Shown: positions 34,814 to 44,121, counted from the stretch's first letter. The stretch is 64,000 nt of DNA from Sphingopyxis sp. HIX (GCF_001468285.1 NZ_LNSB01000003.1:1-64000), one strand, 5' to 3'. Numbers and translations are program-made. The notes: a model not told the origin generated them from the sequence alone.

Positions 34814-35565
34814 GCGAGCCGCTGGTCCTGCGCGACGACAAGGACGGCGTCTGCACGCTGACGCTCAACCGGCCCGACAAGCGCAATGCGATCAACCGCG
34901 AGCTGTTCCGCGAATTTCGTGCGCATATCCGCGATATCGAGGAGGGCGTCGGCGATGCCGGGCTGGTGGTGATCACCGGCGCGGGCGAGCATTTCTGCGC
35001 CGGCCACGACCTCAAATCGCCGCCGCACGCCGATGCGCTCGGCTGGCTGCGGCAGGAGATGCTGATCGTCGAGCGGCTGACGAAGCTGCGCCAGCCAGTG
35101 ATCGCGAAGGTGCGGGGTACTTGCTACACCGGCGGGCTCGAACTCGCGCTCGCGGCCGATTTCATCCTTTGCGGCACGAGTGCGCGCTTTGCCGACACGC
35201 ATGGGAAGTGGGGGCTGGTGCCCGGATGGGGGCTGTCGCAGCGGCTGCCGCGGCGCGTCGGGCAAGCGAAGGCGCTCGAGATGATGCTGACCTGCCAGCC
35301 CTATGCGGGCGAGGATGCGGCGGCGATGGGGCTCGCGAATTACTGCGTCGCCGATGAGGCGCTCGACGCCAAGGTCGCCGAGCTGGCCGCGCTGATCCTC
35401 GGCAACAGCCGCCACAGCAATGCCGAGAACAAGAGGCTGATCTACGACACCGACGGCATGGCGATCGCGGCGGGGCTGAACCACGAACTGATGCGCAACG
35501 CCGGGTTCGATCCGGCGATGCGCAAGAAGGGCGAGCCGATCGCCGCTGCGAAGAAGGCCGGCTGA
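34810..35565 (+). CDS. Enoyl-CoA hydratase/isomerase family protein
   Basis: 251 residues from the ATG that overlaps the SDR stop. The crotonase fold is clear (TLTLNRPDKRNAI, CAGHDLKSPP, GGLELALAADF). The first catalytic glutamate (GGLEL) is present, but the second position reads RFADTHGKWGLVPG, with no Glu. That suggests isomerase, hydrolase or another crotonase reaction rather than standard hydration. It lies between the dienoyl-CoA-reductase-like SDR and an acyl-CoA dehydrogenase (TGATG overlap). Confidence 0.85.
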   Translation: MSEPLVLRDDKDGVCTLTLNRPDKRNAINRELFREFRAHIRDIEEGVGDAGLVVITGAGEHFCAGHDLKSPPHADALGWLRQEMLIVERLTKLRQPVIAKVRGTCYTGGLELALAADFILCGTSARFADTHGKWGLVPGWGLSQRLPRRVGQAKALEMMLTCQPYAGEDAAAMGLANYCVADEALDAKVAELAALILGNSRHSNAENKRLIYDTDGMAIAAGLNHELMRNAGFDPAMRKKGEPIAAAKKAG

Positions 35566-36716
35566 TGGATATTGGTTTCTCTCCCGACGAGACCGGCTTC
35601 CGCGAAGAGTGCCGCGACTGGCTGCACGCCAATGTGCCTGCCGATAAGCGCCCGCTCGACGCGGCCGACGCGATCGGCTTCGACAAGGCGTGGCAGCGAC
35701 GGCTGTTCGATGCCGGCTGGGCGGGGATCAACTGGCCGACCGACTATGGCGGACGCGGGCTGTCGATCGTGCAGCAGGTCATCTGGCTCGAGGAATATGC
35801 CAAGGCTCATGCGCCGTGGATCGGGGCGAATTTCGTCGGGATCAACCATGGCGGCCCGACGCTGATCCTCAACGCGAGCGAGGAGCAGAAGGCGTATCAC
35901 CTGCCGCGCATCCTGAAGGGCGAGGCGATCTGGTGCCAGGGTTTTTCGGAACCCGGTGCGGGGTCAGACCTCGCGGGCATCAAGACGCGCGGGCGGATCG
36001 AGGGCGACGAACTCGTCATCAACGGGTCGAAGATCTGGACGAGCTTCGCGCACGTCGCCGACTGGCAGGAACTGGTGCTGCGCACCGAAGAGGGCTCGCT
36101 GCGGCACAAGGGGTTGAGCTGGGTCATTTGCGACATGCACGCGCCTGGCATCACCGTGCGGCCGATCCGCAAGATGTCGGGGCAGACCGAATTTGCCGAG
36201 GTCTTTTACGACGATGTGCGCATCCCGCTGGCCAATGTCGTCGGCGGGCTCGGCAACGGGTGGAAGGTTGCGATGTCGACCTTGAGCTTCGAGCGCGGCA
36301 CCGGCTTCATCGCCGACCAGGTCAAGCAGAGCCAGGAGATCGAGGAGCTGATCGCCGCGGCGCGCGCCAACGACATGATCAAGGACGACCGGATCGCTGA
36401 CCAGTTGGCGCAGCTGCGCGCCGAGGTCGCGGCGGTGCGCGCGATGACCTATCGCAACATTTCCGAGGTCGTGCGCACCGGACAGCCGGGACCCGAGGCG
36501 TCGGTGATCCGGCTTTTCACCTCCGAACTCGGCCAGCGGCTCGAACGCATGGCGGTGCTGCTGATGGGCGAGGACATCATCGACTTCGCCTATGGCGACG
36601 ACGATGCGGTCGGCGATTATCTCCGCGGATTTGCCGCGACGATCGCGGGCGGCACGGCGCAGATCCAGCGCGACATCATCGGCGAGCGGCTGCTCGGCCT
36701 TCCGAAATCGAGGTGA
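35565..36716 (+). CDS. Acyl-CoA dehydrogenase, large subunit of a pair
   Basis: 383 residues. FAD/substrate motifs are QGFSEPGAGSDLAGI (about 124), FEVFYDDV-type strand (AEVFYDDVRIP), FERGTGFI, and the C-terminal GGTAQIQRDIIGERLLGLP. It is followed after 4 bases by a 308-residue dehydrogenase. Large/small pairs of this form make the alpha2-beta2 dehydrogenases known from steroid side-chain and ring catabolism (ChsE/FadE type). It would desaturate a bulky acyl-CoA. Confidence 0.9.
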   Translation: MDIGFSPDETGFREECRDWLHANVPADKRPLDAADAIGFDKAWQRRLFDAGWAGINWPTDYGGRGLSIVQQVIWLEEYAKAHAPWIGANFVGINHGGPTLILNASEEQKAYHLPRILKGEAIWCQGFSEPGAGSDLAGIKTRGRIEGDELVINGSKIWTSFAHVADWQELVLRTEEGSLRHKGLSWVICDMHAPGITVRPIRKMSGQTEFAEVFYDDVRIPLANVVGGLGNGWKVAMSTLSFERGTGFIADQVKQSQEIEELIAAARANDMIKDDRIADQLAQLRAEVAAVRAMTYRNISEVVRTGQPGPEASVIRLFTSELGQRLERMAVLLMGEDIIDFAYGDDDAVGDYLRGFAATIAGGTAQIQRDIIGERLLGLPKSR

Positions 36717-36720
36717 TCCG

Positions 36721-37647
36721 ATGGACTTGACGCCCAACGACGAGCAGATCGCCTTCCAGACCGCAACCACCGACTGGTGCCGCGGCAATATGGCGCTGGA
36801 GGATGCGCGTGCGCGGCCCGAAAGCCTGTGGGCCGAACTGGAGGCGATGGGCTGGACGGGCCTGACCGCGCCCGGCATGGACCTCGACCATGCGAGCGAG
36901 GCGCTGGTCTTTGCCGAACTCGGACGCTTCCTCGCGCCCATCGGGCTGATCTCGACCGCGGTGGCGAGCCGCTGGTTCCCCGATGTCGCCGAGGGCAAGG
37001 TCGCGCTGGCGCTGACCGCAAGCCAGTCAGAGCCTTTGCGCGTGCTCGATCCGGCGGGGTCGAGCGCGGTGCTCATGGGCGAGCCGGGCGGTCTGCGGTT
37101 GTTCGACCTGCCCGACAGCTTCACAGACCAAGGCGGCACGCTGCACACGACCGCGCACGCGCAGACGATAGACCTGTCGACGATGCAGAGCCGTCACGAA
37201 TGGACCAGCTCGCTGTGGACCGAAGACGACCCCGCCCCGGCGCTGCACCTGCAACTGCTGGGCGCGGCTTATGCTGTCGGCTGCGCGGATGCGGCGCGCG
37301 ACATGGCGGCCGACTATGCCAAGCTGCGCGAGCAGTTCGACCGGCCCATCGGCTGGTTCCAGGCACTCAAGCATATCTGTTCGGACATGGCGGTACGCGC
37401 CGCGGCGGCGCGGTCGCAGCTCTATTATGCGGCCTGCGCGCTCGATGAAAATGCTGCGGACGCCGCCTTCCATGTTGCGGCGGCGAAGCGGCTCGCCGAC
37501 CGGGCGGCGCTCGACAATGGGCGCGCCAATATCCAGGTCCATGGCGGCATCGGCATGACCGACGAGGCGGCGGCGCACCTGCCGCTGAAGCGCGCACATC
37601 TGCTCCAGTTCATCGCGCCGGCGGCGCGCGAAACCTTGCTGGCCTGA
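36721..37647 (+). CDS. Acyl-CoA dehydrogenase-like, small subunit of a pair
   Basis: 308 residues, shorter than a normal acyl-CoA dehydrogenase. The N-terminal helical domain (LTPNDEQIAFQTATTDWC) and the C-terminal domain (REQFDRPIGWFQALKHICSD, VHGGIGMTDEAAAHL) are kept, while the middle beta domain is reduced. Such subunits pair with a full-length partner, here the gene 4 bases upstream, so that each dimer carries one FAD site. It closes the + operon from 32969; the convergent TetR gene ends 7 bases away. Confidence 0.87.
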   Translation: MDLTPNDEQIAFQTATTDWCRGNMALEDARARPESLWAELEAMGWTGLTAPGMDLDHASEALVFAELGRFLAPIGLISTAVASRWFPDVAEGKVALALTASQSEPLRVLDPAGSSAVLMGEPGGLRLFDLPDSFTDQGGTLHTTAHAQTIDLSTMQSRHEWTSSLWTEDDPAPALHLQLLGAAYAVGCADAARDMAADYAKLREQFDRPIGWFQALKHICSDMAVRAAAARSQLYYAACALDENAADAAFHVAAAKRLADRAALDNGRANIQVHGGIGMTDEAAAHLPLKRAHLLQFIAPAARETLLA

Positions 37648-37654
37648 TGCGATG

Positions 37655-38215
37655 TCACTCGTCGACGATGGCCTGGAACTCGCGTTCGAGCCATTGGCGC
37701 AGGCGGGGTTCGACGCGGCCGGCGAATTCGGCGAGCGGGAGCTGGTCGCGGTAGGCGAAGAAGCCGAGCGAGACCATCATGAAGCGCGCCGCCTTCACGT
37801 CGGCGCCCTCACCGCCGAACCAGTGCTTCAGCGGTTCGAACACGCGGTCGCGGAGCAATCTTTGCGCAATCGCGCGCGCCTCGCTGTCGGCGGCGGCGCT
37901 GAACATCATCGGCAGCGGGCTGATGCGGTCGTCCTCGTCGGCGAAGCGCGCGACGATCAGCTTGCCGAACCGGTCCTTGGGCAGGTCGGTCATCAGGCGC
38001 GGGTCGAGCGCGGCGTCGAGCGCGGCTTCGAAGAGTTTGAGCTTGCCGCCGAAATAGCGGCTGACCAGCGAGGGATTCACCCCCGCGAGCGCGGTGATGT
38101 CGCGCACGCCGGCCTCGGCGAAGCCTTTGGCCGCGAAGATTTGCTGCGCAGCATGGAGGATTGCTGCGCGGGTGCGGTCGGCGTCGCGGGCCGGTGCTTC
38201 GATCGTCGTTTCCAT
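37655..38215 (-). CDS. TetR/AcrR-family transcriptional regulator (module 3)
   Basis: 186 residues from ATG 38215. The HTH is RDITALAGVNPSLVSRYFGG (about residues 39-58), with a helical ligand domain (EPLKHWFGGEGADV). It diverges from the P450/ALDH/SDR operon. The perfect inverted repeat GTAAAC-CATC-GTTTAC lies over both predicted promoters, so it is probably an autorepressor that also controls the P450 operon. The long upstream frame is ignored because it runs through the operator. Confidence 0.87.
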   Translation of the reverse strand: METTIEAPARDADRTRAAILHAAQQIFAAKGFAEAGVRDITALAGVNPSLVSRYFGGKLKLFEAALDAALDPRLMTDLPKDRFGKLIVARFADEDDRISPLPMMFSAAADSEARAIAQRLLRDRVFEPLKHWFGGEGADVKAARFMMVSLGFFAYRDQLPLAEFAGRVEPRLRQWLEREFQAIVDE

Positions 38216-38227
38216 AAACTCTCCCGA

Positions 38228-38256
38228 TTGACTCGCTATGTAAACCATCGTTTACT
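38228..38256 (+). promoter_or_regulatory. Divergent promoter region with TetR operator GTAAACCATCGTTTAC
   Basis: For the P450 operon, -35 TTGACT (38228-38233) and -10 TTTACT (38251-38256) are 17 bases apart. The 16-base operator (38240-38255; 6-base perfect arms) overlaps the -10. On the other strand TTGACG (38264-38259) could be the -35 of the TetR gene. One bound dimer would shut both promoters. Confidence 0.72.
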
Positions 38257-38277
38257 TACGTCAATGGGAGAGAGAAG

Positions 38278-39468
38278 ATGACCGAGTCGCAGGTTGCGGA
38301 GCGCACGCCCGTCTTTGAATTCGACTATATCGCCGACCCCGGCGTGCTGGCCGATTGCCACGATCGTTATTGGGAGCTGAAGGAGACCGCGCCGCCGGTG
38401 TTCTGGACCAGCGCGCATGGCGGCCATTGGGTGTGCAACACCGGCGCGACGGTGCAGCATGTCGTGCGGCATCCCGAGCTCTTCTCGAGCCGCTATCTCT
38501 CGATCCCGCCCAACCCCGACCAGCCCAAGATGATCCCCGAGATGCTCGACCCGCCCGAGCACCGGCCGTATCGCCAGATGCTGCGCCCCTTCTTCGAATC
38601 CAAGGCGATCGAGCCGCTCGACGGGCGGATTGCGGCGTGGACCGATCAGTTGCTGGACGGCGTGGTCGGCAAAGGCGAATGCGATTTCGTCGAAGCGATC
38701 GGATCGCGGCTGCCCGTCGCGGTGTTCATGGAATTGTTCGGCTTCCCAATGGAGAAGTTCGAGGCGTTTCGCGCCCTCGTCACGGGCTTTTTCCATTCGC
38801 AGGCAAGCAACGAGAACCGCAACAATCTGGCGCAGCAAATCGTCGGCCATCTCGCCGAGCTGATCCAGCAGCGGATGGCCGAACCGCGCGACGACATGAT
38901 CTCGAAGATCATCGCGGGCGACGTCGACGGGCGCAAGCTGACCTTCGAGGAGCTGATGTCGATCGGCTTCCTGATGTTTCTCGCGGGGCTCGACACGGTG
39001 ACCAATGCGATGAGCTTCGGCATGCGCCATCTCGCGCATGACGAGAAGCTCCGCCAGCGCGCGATCGACGATCCCGCGGTGATCCCGAACATGGTCGAGG
39101 AATTGCTGCGCCGCTACGCCTTCGTCGCGACGCCGCGTTACGTGACGCAGGATACCGAACTGGGCGGGGCGCAGCTTCGCGCGGGCGACTGCATCCTCGC
39201 GCCGCTGCCGCTCGTCGGCTGGGACGAGGCGCTGACCGAGGATCCGAAGACGGTGTCGGTCGAGCGGCAATTCTATCGCCATGCCGCTTTCGGTTCGGGC
39301 ATCCATACCTGCCTAGGCCTGCATCTCGCGCGCATGGAACTCATCATCTTCTACCGCGCCTGGTTCGGCCGCATCGGCCATTTTCGCCAGGTCACCAAGG
39401 GCGACGAGACGTGCCGCGGCGGCAGCGTGATGGCGCTCGAACATCTACATCTGGCGTGGGACGCCTGA
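38278..39468 (+). CDS. Cytochrome P450, CYP101-like
   Basis: 396 residues. I-helix FLAGLDTVTN has the Asp-Thr pair, the K-helix is EELLRRYAF, and the heme loop AFGSGIHTCLGLHLARME is canonical, so unlike the P450 at 3115 all signature residues are present. GGHWVCNTGA near residue 47 also matches P450cam-type enzymes. It is the first gene of an operon with an aldehyde dehydrogenase and an SDR, under the adjacent TetR. Ribosome site GGGAGAGAGAAG. Redox partners are not encoded in the window. Confidence 0.92.
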   Translation: MTESQVAERTPVFEFDYIADPGVLADCHDRYWELKETAPPVFWTSAHGGHWVCNTGATVQHVVRHPELFSSRYLSIPPNPDQPKMIPEMLDPPEHRPYRQMLRPFFESKAIEPLDGRIAAWTDQLLDGVVGKGECDFVEAIGSRLPVAVFMELFGFPMEKFEAFRALVTGFFHSQASNENRNNLAQQIVGHLAELIQQRMAEPRDDMISKIIAGDVDGRKLTFEELMSIGFLMFLAGLDTVTNAMSFGMRHLAHDEKLRQRAIDDPAVIPNMVEELLRRYAFVATPRYVTQDTELGGAQLRAGDCILAPLPLVGWDEALTEDPKTVSVERQFYRHAAFGSGIHTCLGLHLARMELIIFYRAWFGRIGHFRQVTKGDETCRGGSVMALEHLHLAWDA

Positions 39469-39492
39469 ACGATTTCATTGGGAGACAAAGAC

Positions 39493-40968
39493 ATGGCAAG
39501 CGCAGCACCCGCAGTGCATCTGCATCTGGGGCACGAACAACGGACGAGCGGTAGCGGTGGAACGCATCCGCATCTCCATCCCGTCAGCCAGCAGACGCAG
39601 GCCGACATCCCGCTCGCCGGGGCGAAGGAGGTCGAGGAGGCGGTTGCCAAGGCCGTAGCGGTGCAGGAGAGCTGGCGCCGGACCGCGCCCGAGGTGCGGC
39701 GCGATATCCTCAATCGCCTCGCCGACCTGCTCGAGGCGAACAAGGCGGAACTGGCGCGCATGGCGGCGCTCGACGGTGGCACGACGTTGATGGTCGGCGA
39801 GCGCGGGGTCGATACCGCGGTGGGCTGGACGCGCTATTATGCCGGCTGGTGCGACAAGATGTCGGGCGAGCTGATCTCGACCTTCGATACGCGCGGCGAG
39901 CTGAGCTATACCGTGCCCGAGCCGATCGGCATCGTCGGCATCATCATCACCTGGAACGGCCCGCTGATCTCGCTGGGCATGAAGGTCGCGGCGGCGCTGG
40001 CGGCGGGCAATTGCGTGATCTGCAAGCCCGCCGAAATCACCCCCTTCGCGCCCGAGATGTTCGCGCGGCTGTGCAAGGAAGCGGGGGTGCCCGACGGGGT
40101 GCTGTCGATCTTCCCGGGCACCGGCGAGGCGGGCGATGCGATCGTACGGCACAAGAAGATCCGCAAGATCAGCTTCACCGGCGGGCCGATCACCGCGCGC
40201 AAGATCCTGACCGCGTGCGCCGAGGAGATTAAGCCGTCGGTGATGGAGCTGGGCGGCAAGTCGGCGAGCCTCGTCTTTCCCGATTGCGACTTGCAAGCAG
40301 CGGCCGAGCGCGCCGTCTTCTGGACCGTCGGCTGCCTATCGGGGCAGGGCTGCGCCCTCCCCACCCGCCAGCTGGTCCACGCGAGCGTCTATGACGATTT
40401 CGTCGCACGGCTCAAAGCGATCATCGGCCAGTTCAAGGTCGGCGATCCGACGGACCCGACCGTCGCGGTCGGGCCGGTGATCAACAAGGCGGCGGTCGAC
40501 CGCATCCTCGGCATGTTCGAGCGCGCCAAGGCCGACGGCGCGGCGAAGTTCGAGCTGGGCGGCGGGCGCTGCGGCGGCGAGCTTGCGGATGGAAACTTCA
40601 TCGAGCCGACGCTGATCGTCGACGCCGATCCCGATCACGAGATCAGCCAGGTCGAGATTTTCGGGCCTGCGGTGGTCGTGATGAAATTCGAGACCGAGGA
40701 AGAGGCGATCGCGATCGCCAACAACAGCGAATATGGCCTCGCGGCGATGATCCAGTCGAACGACCTGCAGCGCGTTCACCGGATTTCGGAGCGGCTCAGC
40801 GCCGGCGGCGTCTATGTGAACGGCGGGTTCCAGATCAATCCGTACACGCCCTTCGGCGGCATCGGCATCTCGGGCTTCGGCAAGGAAGGCGGCAAGGCGG
40901 GAATCGACGAATTCCTGCACTACAAGACCGTCACCATCGGCGTCGGCGCGCCGATATTTCCAAAATGA
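39493..40968 (+). CDS. Aldehyde dehydrogenase with His-rich N-terminal extension
   Basis: 491 residues. Catalytic Glu is in MELGGKSASLV and nucleophile Cys in GQGCALPTRQLV; ITWNGPL and FTGGPITARK are the cofactor strands. The first 40 residues are unusual: VHLHLGHEQ, then a Ser/Gly linker, then GTHPHLHPVSQ, with six histidines, before the ALDH fold begins. This tail may bind metal or affect assembly. It follows the P450 by 24 bases and probably finishes oxidation of the P450 product. ATG 39493 was preferred over 39478 because GGGAGA lies before it. Confidence 0.9.
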   Translation: MASAAPAVHLHLGHEQRTSGSGGTHPHLHPVSQQTQADIPLAGAKEVEEAVAKAVAVQESWRRTAPEVRRDILNRLADLLEANKAELARMAALDGGTTLMVGERGVDTAVGWTRYYAGWCDKMSGELISTFDTRGELSYTVPEPIGIVGIIITWNGPLISLGMKVAAALAAGNCVICKPAEITPFAPEMFARLCKEAGVPDGVLSIFPGTGEAGDAIVRHKKIRKISFTGGPITARKILTACAEEIKPSVMELGGKSASLVFPDCDLQAAAERAVFWTVGCLSGQGCALPTRQLVHASVYDDFVARLKAIIGQFKVGDPTDPTVAVGPVINKAAVDRILGMFERAKADGAAKFELGGGRCGGELADGNFIEPTLIVDADPDHEISQVEIFGPAVVVMKFETEEEAIAIANNSEYGLAAMIQSNDLQRVHRISERLSAGGVYVNGGFQINPYTPFGGIGISGFGKEGGKAGIDEFLHYKTVTIGVGAPIFPK

Positions 40969-40974
40969 TCAATC

Positions 40975-41074
40975 CCCCTCCCGCTTGCGGGAGGGGTAGG
41001 GGAGGGTCTGTTGCCTCCCCCAGTTTCCATATCGGGACAGGCCCTCCCCCGGCCCCTCCCGCAAGCGGGAGGGG
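40975..41074. repeat. GC-rich hairpin repeat element, type A-like short form
   Basis: 22-base hairpins at 40975-40996 and 41053-41074, identical in arm to type A (CCCCTCCCGC), enclose a shorter core (GGTCTGTTGCCTCCCCCAG ... ATATCGGGACAGGCC). It sits inside an operon, and its right arm gives the GGAGGGGAG ribosome site of the SDR at 41082. Confidence 0.78.
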
Positions 41075-41081
41075 AGATTTT

Positions 41082-41870
41082 ATGCCTGATTTCACCAACG
41101 ACCAGTTCCGGCTCGACGGCAAGGTGGCGATCGTGACCGGTGCCGGCGGGCGCGGCAACAGCATCGGGCGCGCCTATGCCGTCGGGCTCGCCAATGCGGG
41201 GGCGAGCGTCGTGGTCGCCGACCTCAACAAGGAAGGCGCTGAGCGCGTCGCGGGCGAGATCGAAGCGGCGGGCGGCAAGGCCATCGCGGTGCAGGTCGAC
41301 ATCGCCGACGAGGCGTCGGTCGCGGCCATGATGGAAGCGCTGCAGGCCGCATTCGGCGGGCTCGATATCCTCGTCAACAATGCCGCGCTGATGGTCGAGG
41401 CGGTGGGCACGCCGGCGATCCAGACGAGCATCGCCGATTTCGACAAGCTGATGCGCGTCAACCTCACCGGTGCGCTGATCTGTGCCAAGGCGGCGGTGCC
41501 GCTGTTCCAGGCACGCGGCGGCGGGAAGATCGTCAACCAGTTGTCGGCCGGCGGTTTCCCGGCGCAGACGACTTACGGGATCAGCAAGGTTGCGCTGCTC
41601 GGGCTGACGACGACGCTCGCGACCGAGCTCGGACGGATGAACGTCAACGTCAACGCGATCGCGCCGGGGATGACGATGTCCGACGCGGGCAAGGCGCTGA
41701 CCCCCGACGAAAGCCCGTTCGTGCAGGCGGCGATGGCGCGGGTGGTGAAGCAACCGCGCGGGGAGCCGCAGGATCTGGTGGGGGCGCTGCTGCTGCTATG
41801 TTCGCCGGCGGGGGACTGGATTACCGGTCAGGCGCTCAACGTCGACGGCGGGTTTATCATGCGCAACTGA
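41082..41870 (+). CDS. SDR-family oxidoreductase
   Basis: 262 residues. The cofactor loop carries an insertion (TGAGGRGNSIGRAYAVG, residues 20-36). It also has NNAALMVEA in place of NNAG, QLSAGGF for the serine strand, and YGISK. The third gene of the P450/ALDH operon, it might oxidise the alcohol produced by the P450 before the ALDH step. Its frame is open upstream through the repeat, but only ATG 41082 has a ribosome site. Its last 43 bases overlap the convergent ligase gene. Confidence 0.84.
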   Translation: MPDFTNDQFRLDGKVAIVTGAGGRGNSIGRAYAVGLANAGASVVVADLNKEGAERVAGEIEAAGGKAIAVQVDIADEASVAAMMEALQAAFGGLDILVNNAALMVEAVGTPAIQTSIADFDKLMRVNLTGALICAKAAVPLFQARGGGKIVNQLSAGGFPAQTTYGISKVALLGLTTTLATELGRMNVNVNAIAPGMTMSDAGKALTPDESPFVQAAMARVVKQPRGEPQDLVGALLLLCSPAGDWITGQALNVDGGFIMRN

Positions 41871-43354
41871 TGCTTAAGCACCTTGCCCGAGGCGTTTCGC
41901 GGAAGCTCGGGCAGGATGCTCAACCGCTCCGGCGTCTTTTGTTTCGCGATCCCCGCCGTGAAGAAATGATCGCGTACTTCGTCGAGCGTCAGCATCGCAC
42001 CCGGTGCCAGCACGACGCAGGCGCGCACGACCTCGCCCATGCGGTCGTCCTTGGCCGCCACCACCGCCACATCCGCAACCGCTGGGTGGCCGAGCAGCAC
42101 CGCCTCGACTTCTTTCGACGAGATATTCTCGCCGCCGCGGATGATGATGTCCTTCTTGCGGTCGGTGATGAGCAGATAGCCACCCTCGTCGAGCCGCCCG
42201 ATATCGTCGGTGCGGTACCAGCCGCCGGGCAGGAAGGCCGCCTCGTTCAGCGACGCGTCGAGATAGCCCATGAACAGCTCGGGGCCCCGGGTGCAGATTT
42301 CGCCGTCCTCGCCCGGCGGCACGTCGTGGCCGTCGTCGTCGACGAAGCGCATCTCGGAGCCGATGATCGCGCGTCCTTCGGTATGGAGCTGCTTGTCGAG
42401 CGGGTCGTCGACGACGCCCGAGGTGACCGTCGGATGCTCGCTCGACCCATAGCAATGATAGACCGCGAGGCCCAAGGCCTGGCAGCGTTCGATCAGCGAC
42501 GGCGGCACCGGCGCGGCGCCGACGAGATATTGGCGGAGCGACGAGAGGTCGTGGCCGTGCGTATCGGCCGCGGCGATCATGCCCGAGAGGTGGAAGGGCG
42601 TGCCCGATGAGGAGGTGATGCGGTGGCGGTCGACGAGCTCGGCCGCCAGCGCCGCGTCCCACTGGTCCATCAGCACCAGCGGCACGCCCTGCGTCAGGAA
42701 ACGGTACATCGACAGCGCGCCCGCGACATGGCCCGGCGGCCAGGGCGAGATCACCGCGTCGTCGTCGCTGCCGGCGCGCATCAGCCGCATCGTTTCCATC
42801 TCGGCGAGGAAACCGCGCGCGCTGTGCATCACGCCCTTGGGATCGGCGGTGGTGCCCGAGGTATAGACGAGCAAGGCGAGGTCGTTCGCGTCGACCGCGA
42901 CCGGCTCGGCGACCGGGCCCTCGGCCTCCAGCGCATCGAAGTCGGGGCCGGTCGCGATATGGCGCTCGAGCGCGGGCAGGTCGCCGCAATCGGCCACGAG
43001 CCCAGCATAATCGACACGCCGGAAGCGATCCGGCGTAAACAGCCATTTCGCCTTCGACTGGCGCAGGATGAAGCCCAGCTCCTTCGCGCCATAGATAGTG
43101 ACGATCGGCAGCAGCACCGCCCCCGCCTGCGCCGCGGCGACCGCGACGACGAGCCATTCGCGCCAGTTTGGGAGCATGGAGGCGACGATATCGCCGCGTG
43201 CGATCCCTTGCGCGGTCATGCGCGTGCCCATGCGGCGCCCCGCTGCGACGACTTCGCCGAGCGTGGTCTCGGCGGGGTTGCTGTCCGACGCGACGGTCAG
43301 GCCGGCGTGCGGCGCGCGCGCCGCCGCGGCGATCATCGCGTCGGCGAAGTTCAT
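41828..43354 (-). CDS. AMP-forming acyl-CoA ligase
   Basis: 508 residues. P-loop LVYTSGTTADPKGVMHS (about 160), CYGSSEHPT, then GWYRTDDIGRLDEGGYL, DRKKDIIIRGGENIS and the catalytic lysine in NASGKVLKHQL. The C-terminus is complete, so the 43-base overlap with the convergent SDR looks real. The start overlaps the stop of a GntR gene (ATGA), so ligase and regulator are translated together. It activates a fatty, aromatic or alicyclic acid, and the GntR may sense the acyl-CoA it makes. Confidence 0.9.
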   Translation of the reverse strand: MNFADAMIAAAARAPHAGLTVASDSNPAETTLGEVVAAGRRMGTRMTAQGIARGDIVASMLPNWREWLVVAVAAAQAGAVLLPIVTIYGAKELGFILRQSKAKWLFTPDRFRRVDYAGLVADCGDLPALERHIATGPDFDALEAEGPVAEPVAVDANDLALLVYTSGTTADPKGVMHSARGFLAEMETMRLMRAGSDDDAVISPWPPGHVAGALSMYRFLTQGVPLVLMDQWDAALAAELVDRHRITSSSGTPFHLSGMIAAADTHGHDLSSLRQYLVGAAPVPPSLIERCQALGLAVYHCYGSSEHPTVTSGVVDDPLDKQLHTEGRAIIGSEMRFVDDDGHDVPPGEDGEICTRGPELFMGYLDASLNEAAFLPGGWYRTDDIGRLDEGGYLLITDRKKDIIIRGGENISSKEVEAVLLGHPAVADVAVVAAKDDRMGEVVRACVVLAPGAMLTLDEVRDHFFTAGIAKQKTPERLSILPELPRNASGKVLKHQLRMINPPSTLSA

Positions 43355-44121
43355 CCGTGCAGGGAGTCGACGGTCCGCTCGCCCTCGCCGCGCGCCGCCC
43401 AGGTCTCGTTGGCGTTGCGGAGGTGGAGTCGCCAGTGCGACACCGCGCCCTCGACGTCACCTTCTTCGATCAGCGAGACGAGCTTGTCGAAGGATTTGAA
43501 GCCCGCGCGCAGGCTTTTCGACTTGTCTTCGGTCGTCCGCGGATGGCGGCGCTGATAGTCGTTCTGGTGGTGGCGGCCAAGGTTGAGCAGCATGCGGTTC
43601 ATGAAGCTTAAAGTCTTGTTGCCGGTCGCTTCGACGAGCGTCTGGTGGAAGTGCGAGACATTGTCGACGAACAGCGCATAGTCGCCGCCCTGCAACATCG
43701 CGTCGAGCTCGGCGAGCGTCGCCTTTAGCTTGGCGAAGCCCGGGGTCTGGCCCTTGGCGGTGGCGAGCCAGCGCACCACCGTGGGCTCGATCGCGAGCCG
43801 CGCGGCATAGAGGTCGGCGATAGTCGTACCCTGCGCCTCGAGCACATAGCCGGCGTAGCGCGAGACGAGCTCGGTCGAGGGCTGGTGCACGCGCGCGCCG
43901 CTGCGCGAGCCGCGCACGACGCTGATCAGATTTTCGGCCTCCAGGATGCGGAACGCCTCGCGCAGCGTCGGACGCGAAATGCCGAGGCTGGCCATCAGCG
44001 TGCCTTCGGGGGGCAGCGAGTCGCCTTCCTTCAATTCCCCGCGCACGATCTGGGCCCGGATCTGGTCGGCGACCAGTTCAGACGTCTTGGGCACCCGGAT
44101 GCGCGCGCTGCCATTTTCCAT
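43351..44121 (-). CDS. GntR/FadR-family transcriptional regulator (module 4)
   Basis: 256 residues from ATG 44121. Winged HTH: LPPEGTLMASLGISRPTLRE (about 37-56) then LISVVRGSRSGARV. The FCD-type C-terminal domain has the helix DNVSHFHQTLVEATGNKTL (about 152-170) with the histidines expected for metal and ligand binding. It is in one operon with the acyl-CoA ligase. It is a second candidate for the AGTTATATAACT regulon, but none of those sites lies in its own promoter region (44122-44229), which holds only an AT-rich TAATTAACCGTTA stretch. Confidence 0.86.
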   Translation of the reverse strand: MENGSARIRVPKTSELVADQIRAQIVRGELKEGDSLPPEGTLMASLGISRPTLREAFRILEAENLISVVRGSRSGARVHQPSTELVSRYAGYVLEAQGTTIADLYAARLAIEPTVVRWLATAKGQTPGFAKLKATLAELDAMLQGGDYALFVDNVSHFHQTLVEATGNKTLSFMNRMLLNLGRHHQNDYQRRHPRTTEDKSKSLRAGFKSFDKLVSLIEEGDVEGAVSHWRLHLRNANETWAARGEGERTVDSLHG

